In this document: piece by piece, positions 1 to 8,441 of the stretch
How positions within the stretch are numbered: position 1 is the first letter of the stretch
Layout: the number at the start of each line of letters is the position of its first letter
Assembly: GCF_016101585.1 (NCBI RefSeq)
Contig: NZ_JACFQG010000002.1
Location: 496,001-560,000, forward strand
Direction of reading: 5' to 3'
Length of the DNA stretch: 64,000 bases
DNA from: Bifidobacterium polysaccharolyticum
GTDB lineage: Bacteria; Actinomycetota; Actinomycetes; Actinomycetales; Bifidobacteriaceae
Translations under genes and position numbers: made by a program
Notes under the pieces: generated by a model
Databases searched by the model: none
The model's input: only the letters and a program-made list of their open reading frames with translations
Told to the model about the DNA's origin: nothing

Positions 1-186
1 AATCCCGACCTGGACGTGAAGACCATCATCAAGGATGCCGAAGAGAGTGGCGTGCGCAAGACACCGAAAAAGCTGGTTGCCGAGACACGCAAACTTCTGG
101 GCATTCCCCGCTCAGGAGACAAGAAAGCCCGTGAGGCAAAGCAACCGAAGGATGCTGAACCCTCAACGAAACCCACAAAGTCATAG
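1..186 (+). CDS. C-terminal end of an unidentified protein (5' end outside the window)
   Basis: An open frame enters from the left edge and ends at the TAG at 184-186, giving the last 61 residues of a protein. The tail is lysine- and alanine-rich and ends in a low-complexity stretch rich in K, P, E and T, typical of a flexible C-terminus. No family is recognised. A perfect 15-bp hairpin 145 nt downstream (331-374) is a plausible end of its transcript. Frame and terminator support a real gene end; function is unknown. Confidence 0.55.
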   Translation, partial: NPDLDVKTIIKDAEESGVRKTPKKLVAETRKLLGIPRSGDKKAREAKQPKDAEPSTKPTKS

Positions 187-330
187 CACTCCGTGAGCCT
201 GACATGCTTCCTCAGCCGATGCGCCAAGGAGGGTAATCTCCTCCCAGCCACCAGACAGGTCATAGTCAACGTCCAGATCCGAGGCCTTTGCCCCTTTCAG
301 CCCATGACGACATCCCTCGGCATTCAAACG

Positions 331-374
331 GAAAGAGTGGATGGAGTTTCAAAGAAGCTTCCATCCACTCTTTC
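331..374. terminator. Bidirectional terminator-like hairpin
   Basis: Perfect 15-bp inverted repeat (331-345 with 360-374) around a 14-nt loop, lying between the converging ends of the partial gene on the left and the xylosidase gene. The plus-strand 3' arm ends in CTTTC followed by TGGCTT, so the T-tract is weak. Apart from this hairpin nothing is seen between 187 and 402. Confidence 0.6.
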
Positions 375-402
375 TGGCTTCAGGCCATCCGTGATTCAAC
401 TC

Positions 403-2361
403 CTACATAAGCCGCACATGATTCTTCCCTGGTGTTAGCTCCTCAAGAGGGCCGGGCACCGGGGCATCCCCACGAGCGATGCCAGTCAGGTCCCTATCTA
501 TGGCAATCGGGCTGCCATCCGGGGCCTCATACCGTTCTTCGGACATGCGCGGCGCTCCCAACATGGCGGTGTCAACAATGCGGCAGCCCATGTGGAACAT
601 GGCCTCAGGCAATTCCCCATCCAGCCAAACAGTTCCGTCGTGGTCTGTTACAACTTTGAATCTCGGATTATCGGGAATCTTGCAAGCATCGCTGTCCTGA
701 GAGCATGACTGTGCGCCATTAAGATAGACGTTGCGGTCAATATAGGCAGGTTGCTTCACTCGTTCGAAAAGCTCAAGGTCCCCCGGACCATGAGCATGAA
801 CCAGTTCCCGGTACTCGTCCATGCTGCCTGGGCACCCCTCATAGGTCTCTGTCCCCCTAGTAGTTACCCCAGGCAGATAGGCCTCTCCTCCCACAAATAT
901 GTTCTGATAGATTCGGTCGTCGCCTCCATAGACGCAGGCCGTGCCAGCGACAGTGGTCGAATGCGGCAAATGGTAGGGGGTGAACCGGTCGAGGACGTCG
1001 CGGCGCTGGGCGGACCCACAGAACAGGTTGTGCACAAAAGCGGTGCCCTGTGCCACATTGTCCAGGTTGTATGCCGAGGCGAACACATTGTTGTCGACCA
1101 GGCAGGGGCCATGAGTGACTTCAATCATAAAATCACGGATATTGTCATTGAAGACATTCGAGCTCACCCGCGTCCCCTGGGCTTCCCAATCCAGCCAGAT
1201 TCCCAATGTGGATTCATGGATGTGATTATGCCGGATAATCACATCGATTGCGGTATGCAGCTTGATGCCGGCTATCTCATGGCCGAAGAACTCATGCTTA
1301 TTGCCAATATCATGGATGTCATTGTCCTCAATCACCGAACGGATGCAACCCAGATGCCCGACGACTCCATTCTGGCCACAGTCGTGGATATGGTTATTGC
1401 GCACGAGATGCGAACCGACGGTCTCCATATCCCACCCGGCATGGCGAGCGCGGAAAACCGTCTCCAATTGCGTCTGATACCCAGGCTTGTATCCCCACCG
1501 GGTGGATTCGCTGTCACCAGTGGACCAGTCCTTGCCCAGCGAAACTGCGCTGCACCTGGCATCATGCAGATCATTTCCCTCAATGACCCATCCCTTTGAC
1601 CAGTGGGTGCCGATCAGACCCTGCTGGTCACCCGTGGGGGGAGCCCATTGGCAGGCAGCCTGGGCCATCTCGAACCCGGTTACTGTTATGTAGTTGATGC
1701 CGGTACGCAATGGGTAGAAGCAGGTCGGGCGCACATTGATCTCCACCAGATTGGCGTTCGGATCATACCCTTGGAAATTCGCCCAAATGCAGGTTGTCCG
1801 ATCCCCGACCTGTGCATACCACTGATAGACCGTATCCTCTGGATGAGCCACCGGCTCCTCCTCCTTGACCCAGTCGGGTCCGAAACCGGTCTTGCGCATC
1901 TGGGGATTGCGCACCGACTCCACGTCCGGAGCCTGGTACATCGACTTCCCATTGATATAGACCTCGCCGAGAGTCATATTCCATGTACTCGGCCGTTCCA
2001 GCCAATCACCTTTCAGAGGGGTTGCAAAGGGGTTGAAGCTTCCGAACAAGCTGTTGTCGATTTCGGCCGTCCAGACTGAATTCCCACGATCCTGCCAGCA
2101 GTTGACGCACTCTGAACCCTTGATCACCGGATGCTCGCCGGGAGCGGCAGTATAGGTGATCCGGTCATACCGGTCCTTGCCGCCGTTGATTGGATTCACG
2201 CTCTCCCTGTATGTGCCAGCATGCACCATGACCACATCGCCGGCCAAGGCCACATCGGCTGCCTGCTGAATGCTGCGAAAAGGCCTTTCCACGCTGCCAT
2301 CGCCGCAGTCATCAGAGCCTTCCTTCACGTGCAGAACCCGGCTTCCAGTGTCTGGTCTCAT
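403..2361 (-). CDS. xylC: GH120 beta-xylosidase (right-handed parallel beta-helix)
   Basis: This 652-residue protein has no signal peptide, so it should act in the cytoplasm, releasing xylose from imported xylo-oligosaccharides. It follows glycoside hydrolase family 120 (XylC type) along its whole length: an N-terminal 'GSDDCGDGSVERPFRSIQ' segment typical of parallel beta-helix enzymes, then the blocks 'HDARCSAVSLGKDW', 'GHEIAGIKLHTAID' and 'LGIWLDWEAQGTR'. Asp391 in the last block and Glu414 in 'MIEVTHGP' have the 23-residue spacing of the nucleophile and acid/base described for this family (Asp382/Glu405 in the Thermoanaerobacterium enzyme, as remembered). The ATG at 2361 has an AAGGAGG Shine-Dalgarno seven bases upstream. 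It is divergent from the sugar ABC importer at 2513, with which it shares a 151-bp intergenic region containing a palindrome. Family assignment is strong; the exact substrate is inferred. Confidence 0.92.
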   Translation of the reverse strand: MRPDTGSRVLHVKEGSDDCGDGSVERPFRSIQQAADVALAGDVVMVHAGTYRESVNPINGGKDRYDRITYTAAPGEHPVIKGSECVNCWQDRGNSVWTAEIDNSLFGSFNPFATPLKGDWLERPSTWNMTLGEVYINGKSMYQAPDVESVRNPQMRKTGFGPDWVKEEEPVAHPEDTVYQWYAQVGDRTTCIWANFQGYDPNANLVEINVRPTCFYPLRTGINYITVTGFEMAQAACQWAPPTGDQQGLIGTHWSKGWVIEGNDLHDARCSAVSLGKDWSTGDSESTRWGYKPGYQTQLETVFRARHAGWDMETVGSHLVRNNHIHDCGQNGVVGHLGCIRSVIEDNDIHDIGNKHEFFGHEIAGIKLHTAIDVIIRHNHIHESTLGIWLDWEAQGTRVSSNVFNDNIRDFMIEVTHGPCLVDNNVFASAYNLDNVAQGTAFVHNLFCGSAQRRDVLDRFTPYHLPHSTTVAGTACVYGGDDRIYQNIFVGGEAYLPGVTTRGTETYEGCPGSMDEYRELVHAHGPGDLELFERVKQPAYIDRNVYLNGAQSCSQDSDACKIPDNPRFKVVTDHDGTVWLDGELPEAMFHMGCRIVDTAMLGAPRMSEERYEAPDGSPIAIDRDLTGIARGDAPVPGPLEELTPGKNHVRLM

Positions 2362-2404
2362 TATTTCCTCCTTGAAGACACGAGAATTAAATCAATAAAC
2401 TAAT

Positions 2405-2433
2405 TTGCACTTAGTAATTACTAAGTATATAGT
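2405..2433 (+). promoter_or_regulatory. Promoter of the sugar ABC importer operon
   Basis: TTGCAC (2405-2410) and TATAGT (2428-2433) are separated by 17 bp, close to the sigma-70-type consensus and pointing to the importer start at 2513. The spacer is filled by an 18-bp palindrome annotated separately. Confidence 0.7.
2409..2426. promoter_or_regulatory. Operator-like 18-bp perfect palindrome
   Basis: ACTTAGTAATTACTAAGT equals its own reverse complement. It overlaps the last two bases of the -35 element and fills the spacer up to the -10 of the importer promoter, a position where a bound repressor would exclude RNA polymerase. It also lies upstream of the divergent xylosidase gene. The nearby TetR-family gene at 5782 is the obvious candidate binder; that link is inferred. 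Confidence 0.65.
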
Positions 2434-2512
2434 AATCATCGACTCCCGACGACGGAAGCCCTCGGGATTCAGATAAAACGAAGAGAAGATAGGACTCAAA
2501 GAGGAGACTGAC

Positions 2513-3826
2513 ATGAAACAATCGGGCAAACTCATTGCAGCCATAGCATCCACGGCCATGCTACTAGGAGCCTCCGCCTGCGGTTCCCAGCCTGGAAACT
2601 CGTCAGGCAGCAAGGCGGAAGGCGCCAATGTGACGACCTGGGCTATGACGGATGCACCCTGGAACCCCGTAAAGGATGCCTTCAAGGAATGGAACAAGGA
2701 CCACAAGGATGCCCAGATCAGCGAGGAGAGCTTTGCCAATGACGCATACAAGGAGAAAATCCGCACTGCAGTCGGTTCGGGCAACGCCCCTACTTTCTTC
2801 CCCAGTTGGGGAGGGTCGCCGCTGACCGACTACACCAAGAGCAAGGCAATCACCGACCTGACCCCCGAACTCAAGACCGATATTCAGGGCAAGGTGCTTG
2901 ATTCGGTTGCAGCCGAAGGTTTCCGAGACGGCAAGCTCTATGCCGTACCCACCGGACAGGCCCAGCCTGTTCTGATGTTCTACAACAAGAAAGTACTCAA
3001 GGAGGCGGGCATCGACTCGGCCCCACAGACCTGGGACGAACTGGTCGCCGATGTTTCAGCACTGAAAGCCGCCGGCAAGACCCCCATCTCCCTGGCGGGT
3101 GGCAGCAAGTGGCCATACCTGATGTGGGCCGCATACCTTGTTGACCGCATCGGAGGCCCTGAAGTCTTCAACAATGTGCTCAAGGGCAAGAAAGACGCCT
3201 GGAGCGATCCTGCGGTGACCAAGGCCATGGGGATGATTCAGGAGCTGGTCAAGGCAGGCGCCTTCGGCGATTCCTACCAGTCCCTGACCGCCGATGACAG
3301 GAAAGACACTGCACTCATCACCACTGGGCAGGCGGGATTTGAACTCATGGGATCCTGGGTGTATTCGGACCTGATCAGCATCAGCAAGGACTTCACCGCC
3401 AAGGACCTAGGCTATGCCCCCTTCCCGACCGTCAAGGACGGCAGGGGCGACCCCAATGACCTGACAGGAAATCTGTCCAGCTACTGGCAGCTTTCGTCAA
3501 AGGCCAGCAAGGAACAGAAGAAGACCTTCGTAGACTTCATCAAGACCAAGAACTATTCCGACACCATGGTCGATGCCATGCTCAAGCAGGGGCAGGTCCC
3601 TCCGGTGAAGAACATCGAATCCAAGATCAAAGCTGCTGACGATGGTTCAGGCTACTACCCCTGGCTGTACCAGGCCGTAAAAAAGGCGCCGAACTATCAG
3701 CTCTCCTGGGATGTTGCGCTTCCCTCTGAACAGGGTCAGGCCATACTGAACAACCTGGAGCAGGTGTTCCTGAACACCATGTCTCCTGATCAGTTCGTTT
3801 CGGCGATGAACAAAACGATCAAATAG
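2513..3826 (+). CDS. Sugar ABC transporter substrate-binding lipoprotein (family 1)
   Basis: This 437-residue protein is the extracellular binding component of a carbohydrate ABC importer. It starts with a lipoprotein signal (basic MKQSGK, hydrophobic stretch, lipobox LGASAC) predicting lipid anchoring at Cys23 on the outer face of the membrane. The mature part looks like a family-1 solute-binding protein: 'DAYKEKIRTAVGSGNAPTFF' near the N-terminus, 'AVPTGQAQPVLMFYNKKVLK' in the middle and 'AGIDSAPQTWDEL' after it, all typical of MalE/MsmE-like proteins. The ATG at 2513 is preceded by GAGGAG. Two permease genes follow directly in the same operon. The adjacent GH120 gene suggests xylo-oligosaccharides as ligand, but the sequence does not show specificity. 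Confidence 0.9.
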   Translation: MKQSGKLIAAIASTAMLLGASACGSQPGNSSGSKAEGANVTTWAMTDAPWNPVKDAFKEWNKDHKDAQISEESFANDAYKEKIRTAVGSGNAPTFFPSWGGSPLTDYTKSKAITDLTPELKTDIQGKVLDSVAAEGFRDGKLYAVPTGQAQPVLMFYNKKVLKEAGIDSAPQTWDELVADVSALKAAGKTPISLAGGSKWPYLMWAAYLVDRIGGPEVFNNVLKGKKDAWSDPAVTKAMGMIQELVKAGAFGDSYQSLTADDRKDTALITTGQAGFELMGSWVYSDLISISKDFTAKDLGYAPFPTVKDGRGDPNDLTGNLSSYWQLSSKASKEQKKTFVDFIKTKNYSDTMVDAMLKQGQVPPVKNIESKIKAADDGSGYYPWLYQAVKKAPNYQLSWDVALPSEQGQAILNNLEQVFLNTMSPDQFVSAMNKTIK

Positions 3827-3861
3827 CTCCCAAGGTACAAACAAGCTATGAGAGGAGCGCT

Positions 3862-4767
3862 ATGAGGAAAACACATCAAAGGGGCACGGAGAAGACCCTG
3901 CACAAGGGACCGTCATTATGGTACGCCTTGCCGGCCCTGCTGCTGTTCGGTCTATTCGCGGCAATTCCCCTGGTAGGTGTAGTCATCCTGTCCCTGACCA
4001 ACTGGGACGGACTGGGAGCGGTTACATGGAATGGCATCGGCAACTGGATCAGAATGCTCCATGACCCGCTGGTGCTCAACGGTCTGAAGCTCACTGTGAT
4101 ACTCACCGTTGTCAGCTGGCTGGTGCAAACCCCCATCTGCATCCTTTTGGGAGTCTTCATGGCAGGAAAGCAGCGGTACAGGGCCTTCCTGTCAGTGTTC
4201 TACTTCATTCCGCTCCTCTTCTCGTCCACTGCGGTCGCCATAGCCTTCAAGAACCTTCTGGATCCGCAATTCGGCCTTGGGAAGGCTTTGGGGTGGAAGT
4301 GGCTCGCACACAACTGGCTGGGCGATCCCAACACCGCCCTCTGGACCCTGATCGTTGTGGTTTCCTGGTGCTTCATACCATTGCATTCACTGCTCTATCA
4401 GGGTGCGGTACGGCAGATACCCCAAAGCCTGTATGAAGCAGCCATGCTGGACGGAGCAGGGACTGTACGCCAGTTCTTCTCCATCACCCTGCCGCAGATC
4501 AAATATACCTTTGCCACCGATTCGACCCTGATGATTGTGGGATCGCTGACCTATTTCGATCTGGTCTATGTCATGACCGCAGGCGGGCCGGGAAATGCCA
4601 CCCGCATTCTTCCCCTGGACATGTATCTCAAAGGTTTCAAGAGCTATGACATGGGCGGGGCGAGCGTCGTGGGGGTCATCATCCTCGTCATGGGCATTGC
4701 CATATCGCTCCTGCTCAACAAGCTATCGGGTTCCGACAAGATGGAAAGCCAGATGGAGGGAGTCTGA
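3862..4767 (+). CDS. Sugar ABC transporter permease, MalF/MsmF type
   Basis: A 301-residue integral membrane protein with about six hydrophobic segments and the binding-protein-dependent permease signature 'EAAMLDGAGTVRQFFSITLP' (residues about 192-211), which forms the coupling helix contacting the ATPase. 'MTAGGPGNATRILPLDMY' further on is characteristic of the MalF/UgpA half of CUT1 sugar importers. It begins 35 nt after the binding protein and overlaps the next permease by one base (TGATG), so the two are probably translationally coupled. No ATPase gene is in the operon. Confidence 0.9.
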   Translation: MRKTHQRGTEKTLHKGPSLWYALPALLLFGLFAAIPLVGVVILSLTNWDGLGAVTWNGIGNWIRMLHDPLVLNGLKLTVILTVVSWLVQTPICILLGVFMAGKQRYRAFLSVFYFIPLLFSSTAVAIAFKNLLDPQFGLGKALGWKWLAHNWLGDPNTALWTLIVVVSWCFIPLHSLLYQGAVRQIPQSLYEAAMLDGAGTVRQFFSITLPQIKYTFATDSTLMIVGSLTYFDLVYVMTAGGPGNATRILPLDMYLKGFKSYDMGGASVVGVIILVMGIAISLLLNKLSGSDKMESQMEGV

Positions 4768-5597
4768 TGATCAGGATCAAAGGAAAGCAAATCAACATCG
4801 CCGGAGGACTCCTAGGCTGGATCTGGCTGGCCGTCGTGGTAGTGCCCGTTTACTACATTCTGGTAACGTCGGTCCGGAATCAGAACGACCTGTTCTCCCA
4901 AAACCCGCTTTCGTTGCCAAGCCATGTCACTTTTGACGCATATCGAAGAGTCTTCCAGAATCACTTCCTCAGATACATCTGGAATTCGGTCTTCGTCACA
5001 GTCGTCACCGTAGCCATAATTCTGCTGGTCACCTTCATGGTGGCTTACATGATCGTACGCAGAAACGACAAGTGGTCCCGACGGGTCTACAAGTTCATCA
5101 TCACCGGCCTGGCCATTCCCATGCAGGCCGTGATCATCCCGGTGTATTACCTCATTATCCGCATCGGCCTCTATGACACTTTGTGGGCCTTGATCCTGCC
5201 GTCAGCAGCCTTTGCGATCCCCATCTCGGTAATGATATTGACCAACTTTCTGAGAGACATACCCCAGTCTCTTTTCGAAGCCATGTCAGTGGACGGGGCC
5301 AGCGAGTTCATGACCATGACGAAACTCGCTGTTCCGATGGTCAGGCCCGCAATCATTACAGTGGCTATCTATGACGGCCTGAATGTCTGGAATGGTTTCC
5401 TCTTCCCGTTGATTCTGACCCAGTCTGCAGATAACCGCGTGATACCCCTGTCGCTCTGGCTTTTCCAGGGGCAGTTCACTGTAGATACACCAGGAATACT
5501 GGCAGCAGTGGTTATTTCGGTGCTGCCGATCCTGACGGCCTACATCTTCGGCCGCAAACAGATGGTCGCAGGCTTGACAGCCGGGTTCAGCAAATAA
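4767..5597 (+). CDS. Sugar ABC transporter permease, MalG/MsmG type
   Basis: A 276-residue membrane protein with about six membrane segments and the coupling motif 'EAMSVDGASEFMTMTKLAVP' (residues about 171-190), the MalG/UgpE-type partner of the preceding permease. 'PLSLWLFQGQF' near the C-terminus is also typical of this half. The start ATG shares one base with the stop of the upstream gene. It is the last gene of the importer operon and is followed at once by a strong hairpin. Confidence 0.9.
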   Translation: MIRIKGKQINIAGGLLGWIWLAVVVVPVYYILVTSVRNQNDLFSQNPLSLPSHVTFDAYRRVFQNHFLRYIWNSVFVTVVTVAIILLVTFMVAYMIVRRNDKWSRRVYKFIITGLAIPMQAVIIPVYYLIIRIGLYDTLWALILPSAAFAIPISVMILTNFLRDIPQSLFEAMSVDGASEFMTMTKLAVPMVRPAIITVAIYDGLNVWNGFLFPLILTQSADNRVIPLSLWLFQGQFTVDTPGILAAVVISVLPILTAYIFGRKQMVAGLTAGFSK

Positions 5598-5620
5598 TCG
5601 TAGGCAGCCCAGCTGAAAGA

Positions 5621-5667
5621 ACAGATCGGGGCCAAGCAGAACGGCTTTCTGTTTGGCCCCGATCTGT
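5621..5667 (+). terminator. Strong hairpin ending the importer operon
   Basis: Perfect 15-bp arms (5621-5635 with 5653-5667) extended inward by a CAGAA/TTCTG stem, forming an almost unbroken stem of about 20 bp. No T-tract follows, so it may protect or attenuate the mRNA rather than act as a classical intrinsic terminator. Confidence 0.6.
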
Positions 5668-5781
5668 CCAGACGATGCATTGCCGGTTGACGGATTATCC
5701 TGATATAAGTGGTTGCATCAAGTACATTGAATACGGATACAATGCTGTTGGTACACGTCGACTTTCTCAGAGGGATGACCA

Positions 5782-6405
5782 ATGAATAGGCGAAAGCGTT
5801 CTACCTCGTCACCGCGAATGTCGGCCGACCAACGCAGAACAAGCATTCTGAAATCAACCATCGCTTGTATTTCCAAGTTTGGCTTCTGGGGGTTCACCAT
5901 ACGTGATGTAGCGGAAGCTGAGGGAGTGACTGAGGCAGGGCTTCTGTACTACTTCAAATCCAAAGAGGAACTTCTTGTCAAAACTCTGGAATATGCGGAC
6001 AGCATCAACGCCGAAGCCATCGCCAAGCGCCTTGGAGTCAGCGAGGAAACCGATATTTCAGATGGACTGGGATACCACGGTGATTTCAGCCTCAAGACCC
6101 TGACCACTGCAACTGTGGAAGCGAACGTCTCCCGACCGCAATTGGTCAGTCTCTATATCGTCCTTCAAGGCGAATCCCTGGAAGACAAGCATCCCGCCCA
6201 CCAGTTCTTTCTCGATCGCGAGCAGAAGGTTCTTCACGAGTATGCCTACGTTGCCAAGAGGGACAGGCTTGAGAACCCCGATCGAATAGCCCTGCAAACG
6301 CTCAGTGCCATGGATGGGCTCCAGCTGCGGTGGCTGACAGGCGGTAAAACCATGGATTTTGTTGATGAATGGAAACGCTTCATCAACATCATCATTCCGG
6401 ACTGA
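5782..6405 (+). CDS. TetR-family transcriptional regulator
   Basis: A 207-residue protein with an N-terminal TetR helix-turn-helix at about residues 23-65: 'GFTIRDVAEAEGVTEAGLL' followed by 'YYFKSKEELL', the usual 'lYyHFksKeeLl' signature. The C-terminal half is an all-helical ligand and dimerisation domain with no recognisable effector class. It lies downstream of the sugar importer, separated by the hairpin at 5621-5667, and has its own AGAGGG ribosome site. Position suggests control of the xylosidase/importer divergon, where a perfect palindrome occupies the promoter spacer. Most local regulators of bifidobacterial sugar clusters are LacI type, so TetR control would be less usual. Confidence 0.85.
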   Translation: MNRRKRSTSSPRMSADQRRTSILKSTIACISKFGFWGFTIRDVAEAEGVTEAGLLYYFKSKEELLVKTLEYADSINAEAIAKRLGVSEETDISDGLGYHGDFSLKTLTTATVEANVSRPQLVSLYIVLQGESLEDKHPAHQFFLDREQKVLHEYAYVAKRDRLENPDRIALQTLSAMDGLQLRWLTGGKTMDFVDEWKRFINIIIPD

Positions 6406-6447
6406 TCCATAGCCACGAATAGTGACAGAAGCGTCGCAACATCAGTA

Positions 6448-6849
6448 TCAAGCCGGATGATTGACCAAATCGCGCTCGATCCAGGCCATGACCAGCCTGG
6501 CCAGGGCATCCACCTCCGCATCGGTCAGAGCCCGTCCGCGCGGGATATGATGCCAGCGCTCGATGCACCCCCGGCAGCAGGTGGCCGTGGCATGCTGGGC
6601 TGTGAAAACCGGATGCCCGCGGTAGGGGGTCTGCTTGCCGTCCTTGAGCGGATGGGCCGGCCCCACACGCTTGGCCAGCATCTCATGAGCGTGGCGGTCG
6701 ATGGTATCCCTGCCCTTGGCGCGGGCGTAGGCGCGATCCTTGGCCGACAGGGAGAAACCAGCCCGGAAGCGTGAATGCCCCAATCTGGCAAGAGTGTCCT
6801 GGACCCAGGCCTCATCTGGCCTGGCCGCCGCTGATCCGCTGCTGGACAT
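6448..6849 (-). CDS. DUF4186 family protein
   Basis: With the ATG at 6849 this is a 133-residue protein; a GGAGG ten bases upstream supports that start over the longer frame reaching 6936. The core 'LARLGHSRFRAGFSLSAKDR' with 'DGKQTPYRGHPVFTAQHATA' and 'TCCRGCIERWHHIPRGR' is the conserved body of DUF4186. The family's conserved His and Cys residues (HPVFxAQHATxTCCRGC) hint at metal or redox chemistry, but no activity is known to me. It converges on the TetR gene with 42 bp between and is divergent from cfa. Confidence 0.85.
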   Translation of the reverse strand: MSSSGSAAARPDEAWVQDTLARLGHSRFRAGFSLSAKDRAYARAKGRDTIDRHAHEMLAKRVGPAHPLKDGKQTPYRGHPVFTAQHATATCCRGCIERWHHIPRGRALTDAEVDALARLVMAWIERDLVNHPA

Positions 6850-6930
6850 TTCCCGCTCGCCTCCAGGTTCAGCCTTACCAAAGAGTCTGTACCCAGGCAA
6901 GGTTCCCCATGCGGAATAATTCAGCGAACA

Positions 6931-6954
6931 TGACACCGATAGGGACCAGTGTCA
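6931..6954. promoter_or_regulatory. Inverted repeat in the cfa upstream region
   Basis: TGACAC (6931-6936) and GTGTCA (6949-6954) form a 6-bp inverted repeat with a 12-bp centre, in the 189-bp region between the divergent DUF4186 and cfa genes. It could bind a dimeric regulator; arms this short also occur by chance. Confidence 0.3.
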
Positions 6955-7038
6955 GGGGTAGGGTGAAGACAGTACTTGTATCCACTAACTACCAGACCCG
7001 CCATGTTCGGTCATGTCCGGGTCACACAAGGGGGCTTT

Positions 7039-8328
7039 ATGGCCAAAAGCAAGATGACTGTAGCCGAGATGATCGGGCTCTTCCTCACCCCTGACGCGCC
7101 TGTGCAGGTGACCGCCTTCGATGGGTCGGTCTTCGGGCAGGACCAAGCGCCACTGCATCTGGAAGTCAAGAATTCCCGTGCCATGTACTACATCACGGAA
7201 AATCCCAACGACCTGGGTCTGGCCCGCGCCTACCTGCAGGGCGATCTGGATTCACCCGAGCTGCTGCCGGGCAACCCCTACCAGGTCCTCAAGGAACTGA
7301 TGGGCCTCAAGCACTTCGTCAAGCATCCCAGCAAGATGGAGCTGGCCCGGGCGGCTGGAGCCGTCTTCTCGCACGGAGTGCGCGTGCCCGAACCGCCAGC
7401 CATCGAGGGACCTTCCCTGGCCAAGCGACTGACCGAAGGCATCCGCCCCCACACCCGCCGTGGCGACGCAGCCACCGTCAGCTACCACTACGACCAGTCC
7501 AACGACTTCTACCGGCTCTTCCTGGGCTCCTCCATGACCTACACCTGCGCCGTCTTCGAGAAGGAGGACGACAGCCTGGAGGACGCTCAGTGGCACAAGC
7601 TCAACATGGTCCTGGACAAGATGCACCTGAACAAGGGCGACCGTCTGCTGGACGTGGGCTGCGGCTGGGGCTCCATGGAGATTGCGGCCGCCCGCCGCGG
7701 CATTCACGTCATCGGCGTGACTCTGGCTGAGGAGCAGGTGGAGTGGGCCCAGAACTGGATCCGCCAGGAGGGTCTACAGGATCTGGCCGAGGTCAGGCTG
7801 ATGGATTACCGTGACGTGCCCGAGTCCGGCTTCGACGGAATCTGCTCCATCGGCATGATGGAACATGTGGGCTACAAGCAGTACCCCTCCTACTTCAAGG
7901 AGATGATGGACAAGCTGCGTCCGGGCGGCATCCTGCTCAACCACCAGATCACCCGCACCAACTCCCACGACCACAAGCGGGCCGGCGGATTCATCGACCG
8001 CTACATCTTCCCCGACGGTGAGCTGGCCAGCCCGGCCGAGATCGAACTGGCCATCCAGGACACCGGCTTCGAGGTCATCACCCAGGAGAACCTGCGTCAG
8101 CACTATGCGCTGACCCTCAAGCACTGGACCGAGAACCTCCAGGAGCATTGGGGCCAGGCCAAGCCCATGGTGGGCGAGCCCAAGGCGCGTCTCTGGGGTC
8201 TGTACATGGCCGGCGCGCGGCTCAACTTCGAGCTCGACAACATTCAGATACACCAGTTCCAGTGCATCAAGCCTGATCCTGAAACCGGCACGGACACCTA
8301 TCCGCTGCGGCCCTGGTGGGATCGGTAG
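7039..8328 (+). CDS. cfa: Cyclopropane-fatty-acyl-phospholipid synthase
   Basis: A 429-residue cytoplasmic, membrane-associated enzyme that adds a methylene group from S-adenosylmethionine to double bonds of phospholipid acyl chains. The SAM-binding motif 'LLDVGCGWGSMEIAAARRG' is preceded by the family's 'VSYHYDQSNDFYRLFLGSSM' block and followed by 'SIGMMEHVGYKQYPSYFKEM'. The late block 'GGFIDRYIFPDGEL' is also conserved in CFA synthases. I chose the ATG at 7039 because AAGGGGG stands seven bases before it; an in-frame ATG at 6976 has no such site. The gene stands alone and ends at a strong bidirectional terminator. Confidence 0.93.
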   Translation: MAKSKMTVAEMIGLFLTPDAPVQVTAFDGSVFGQDQAPLHLEVKNSRAMYYITENPNDLGLARAYLQGDLDSPELLPGNPYQVLKELMGLKHFVKHPSKMELARAAGAVFSHGVRVPEPPAIEGPSLAKRLTEGIRPHTRRGDAATVSYHYDQSNDFYRLFLGSSMTYTCAVFEKEDDSLEDAQWHKLNMVLDKMHLNKGDRLLDVGCGWGSMEIAAARRGIHVIGVTLAEEQVEWAQNWIRQEGLQDLAEVRLMDYRDVPESGFDGICSIGMMEHVGYKQYPSYFKEMMDKLRPGGILLNHQITRTNSHDHKRAGGFIDRYIFPDGELASPAEIELAIQDTGFEVITQENLRQHYALTLKHWTENLQEHWGQAKPMVGEPKARLWGLYMAGARLNFELDNIQIHQFQCIKPDPETGTDTYPLRPWWDR

Positions 8329-8380
8329 TTGGTCTGAGGCGACCGATATAACTACACGACCTATAATATAGAAGGCTTGA

Positions 8381-8415
8381 AAAGGGGCGAGGAATCAAAT
8401 CCTCGCCCCTTTTTG
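8381..8415. terminator. Bidirectional intrinsic terminator
   Basis: GC-rich 12-bp perfect stem (8381-8392 with 8401-8412), 8-nt loop, followed by TTTTTG on the plus strand; the complementary AAA gives a short T-run on the minus strand. It serves cfa and the converging iron operon. Confidence 0.9.
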
Positions 8416-8441
8416 TTTCTGCCACCCGTACGGCCCGGTTC

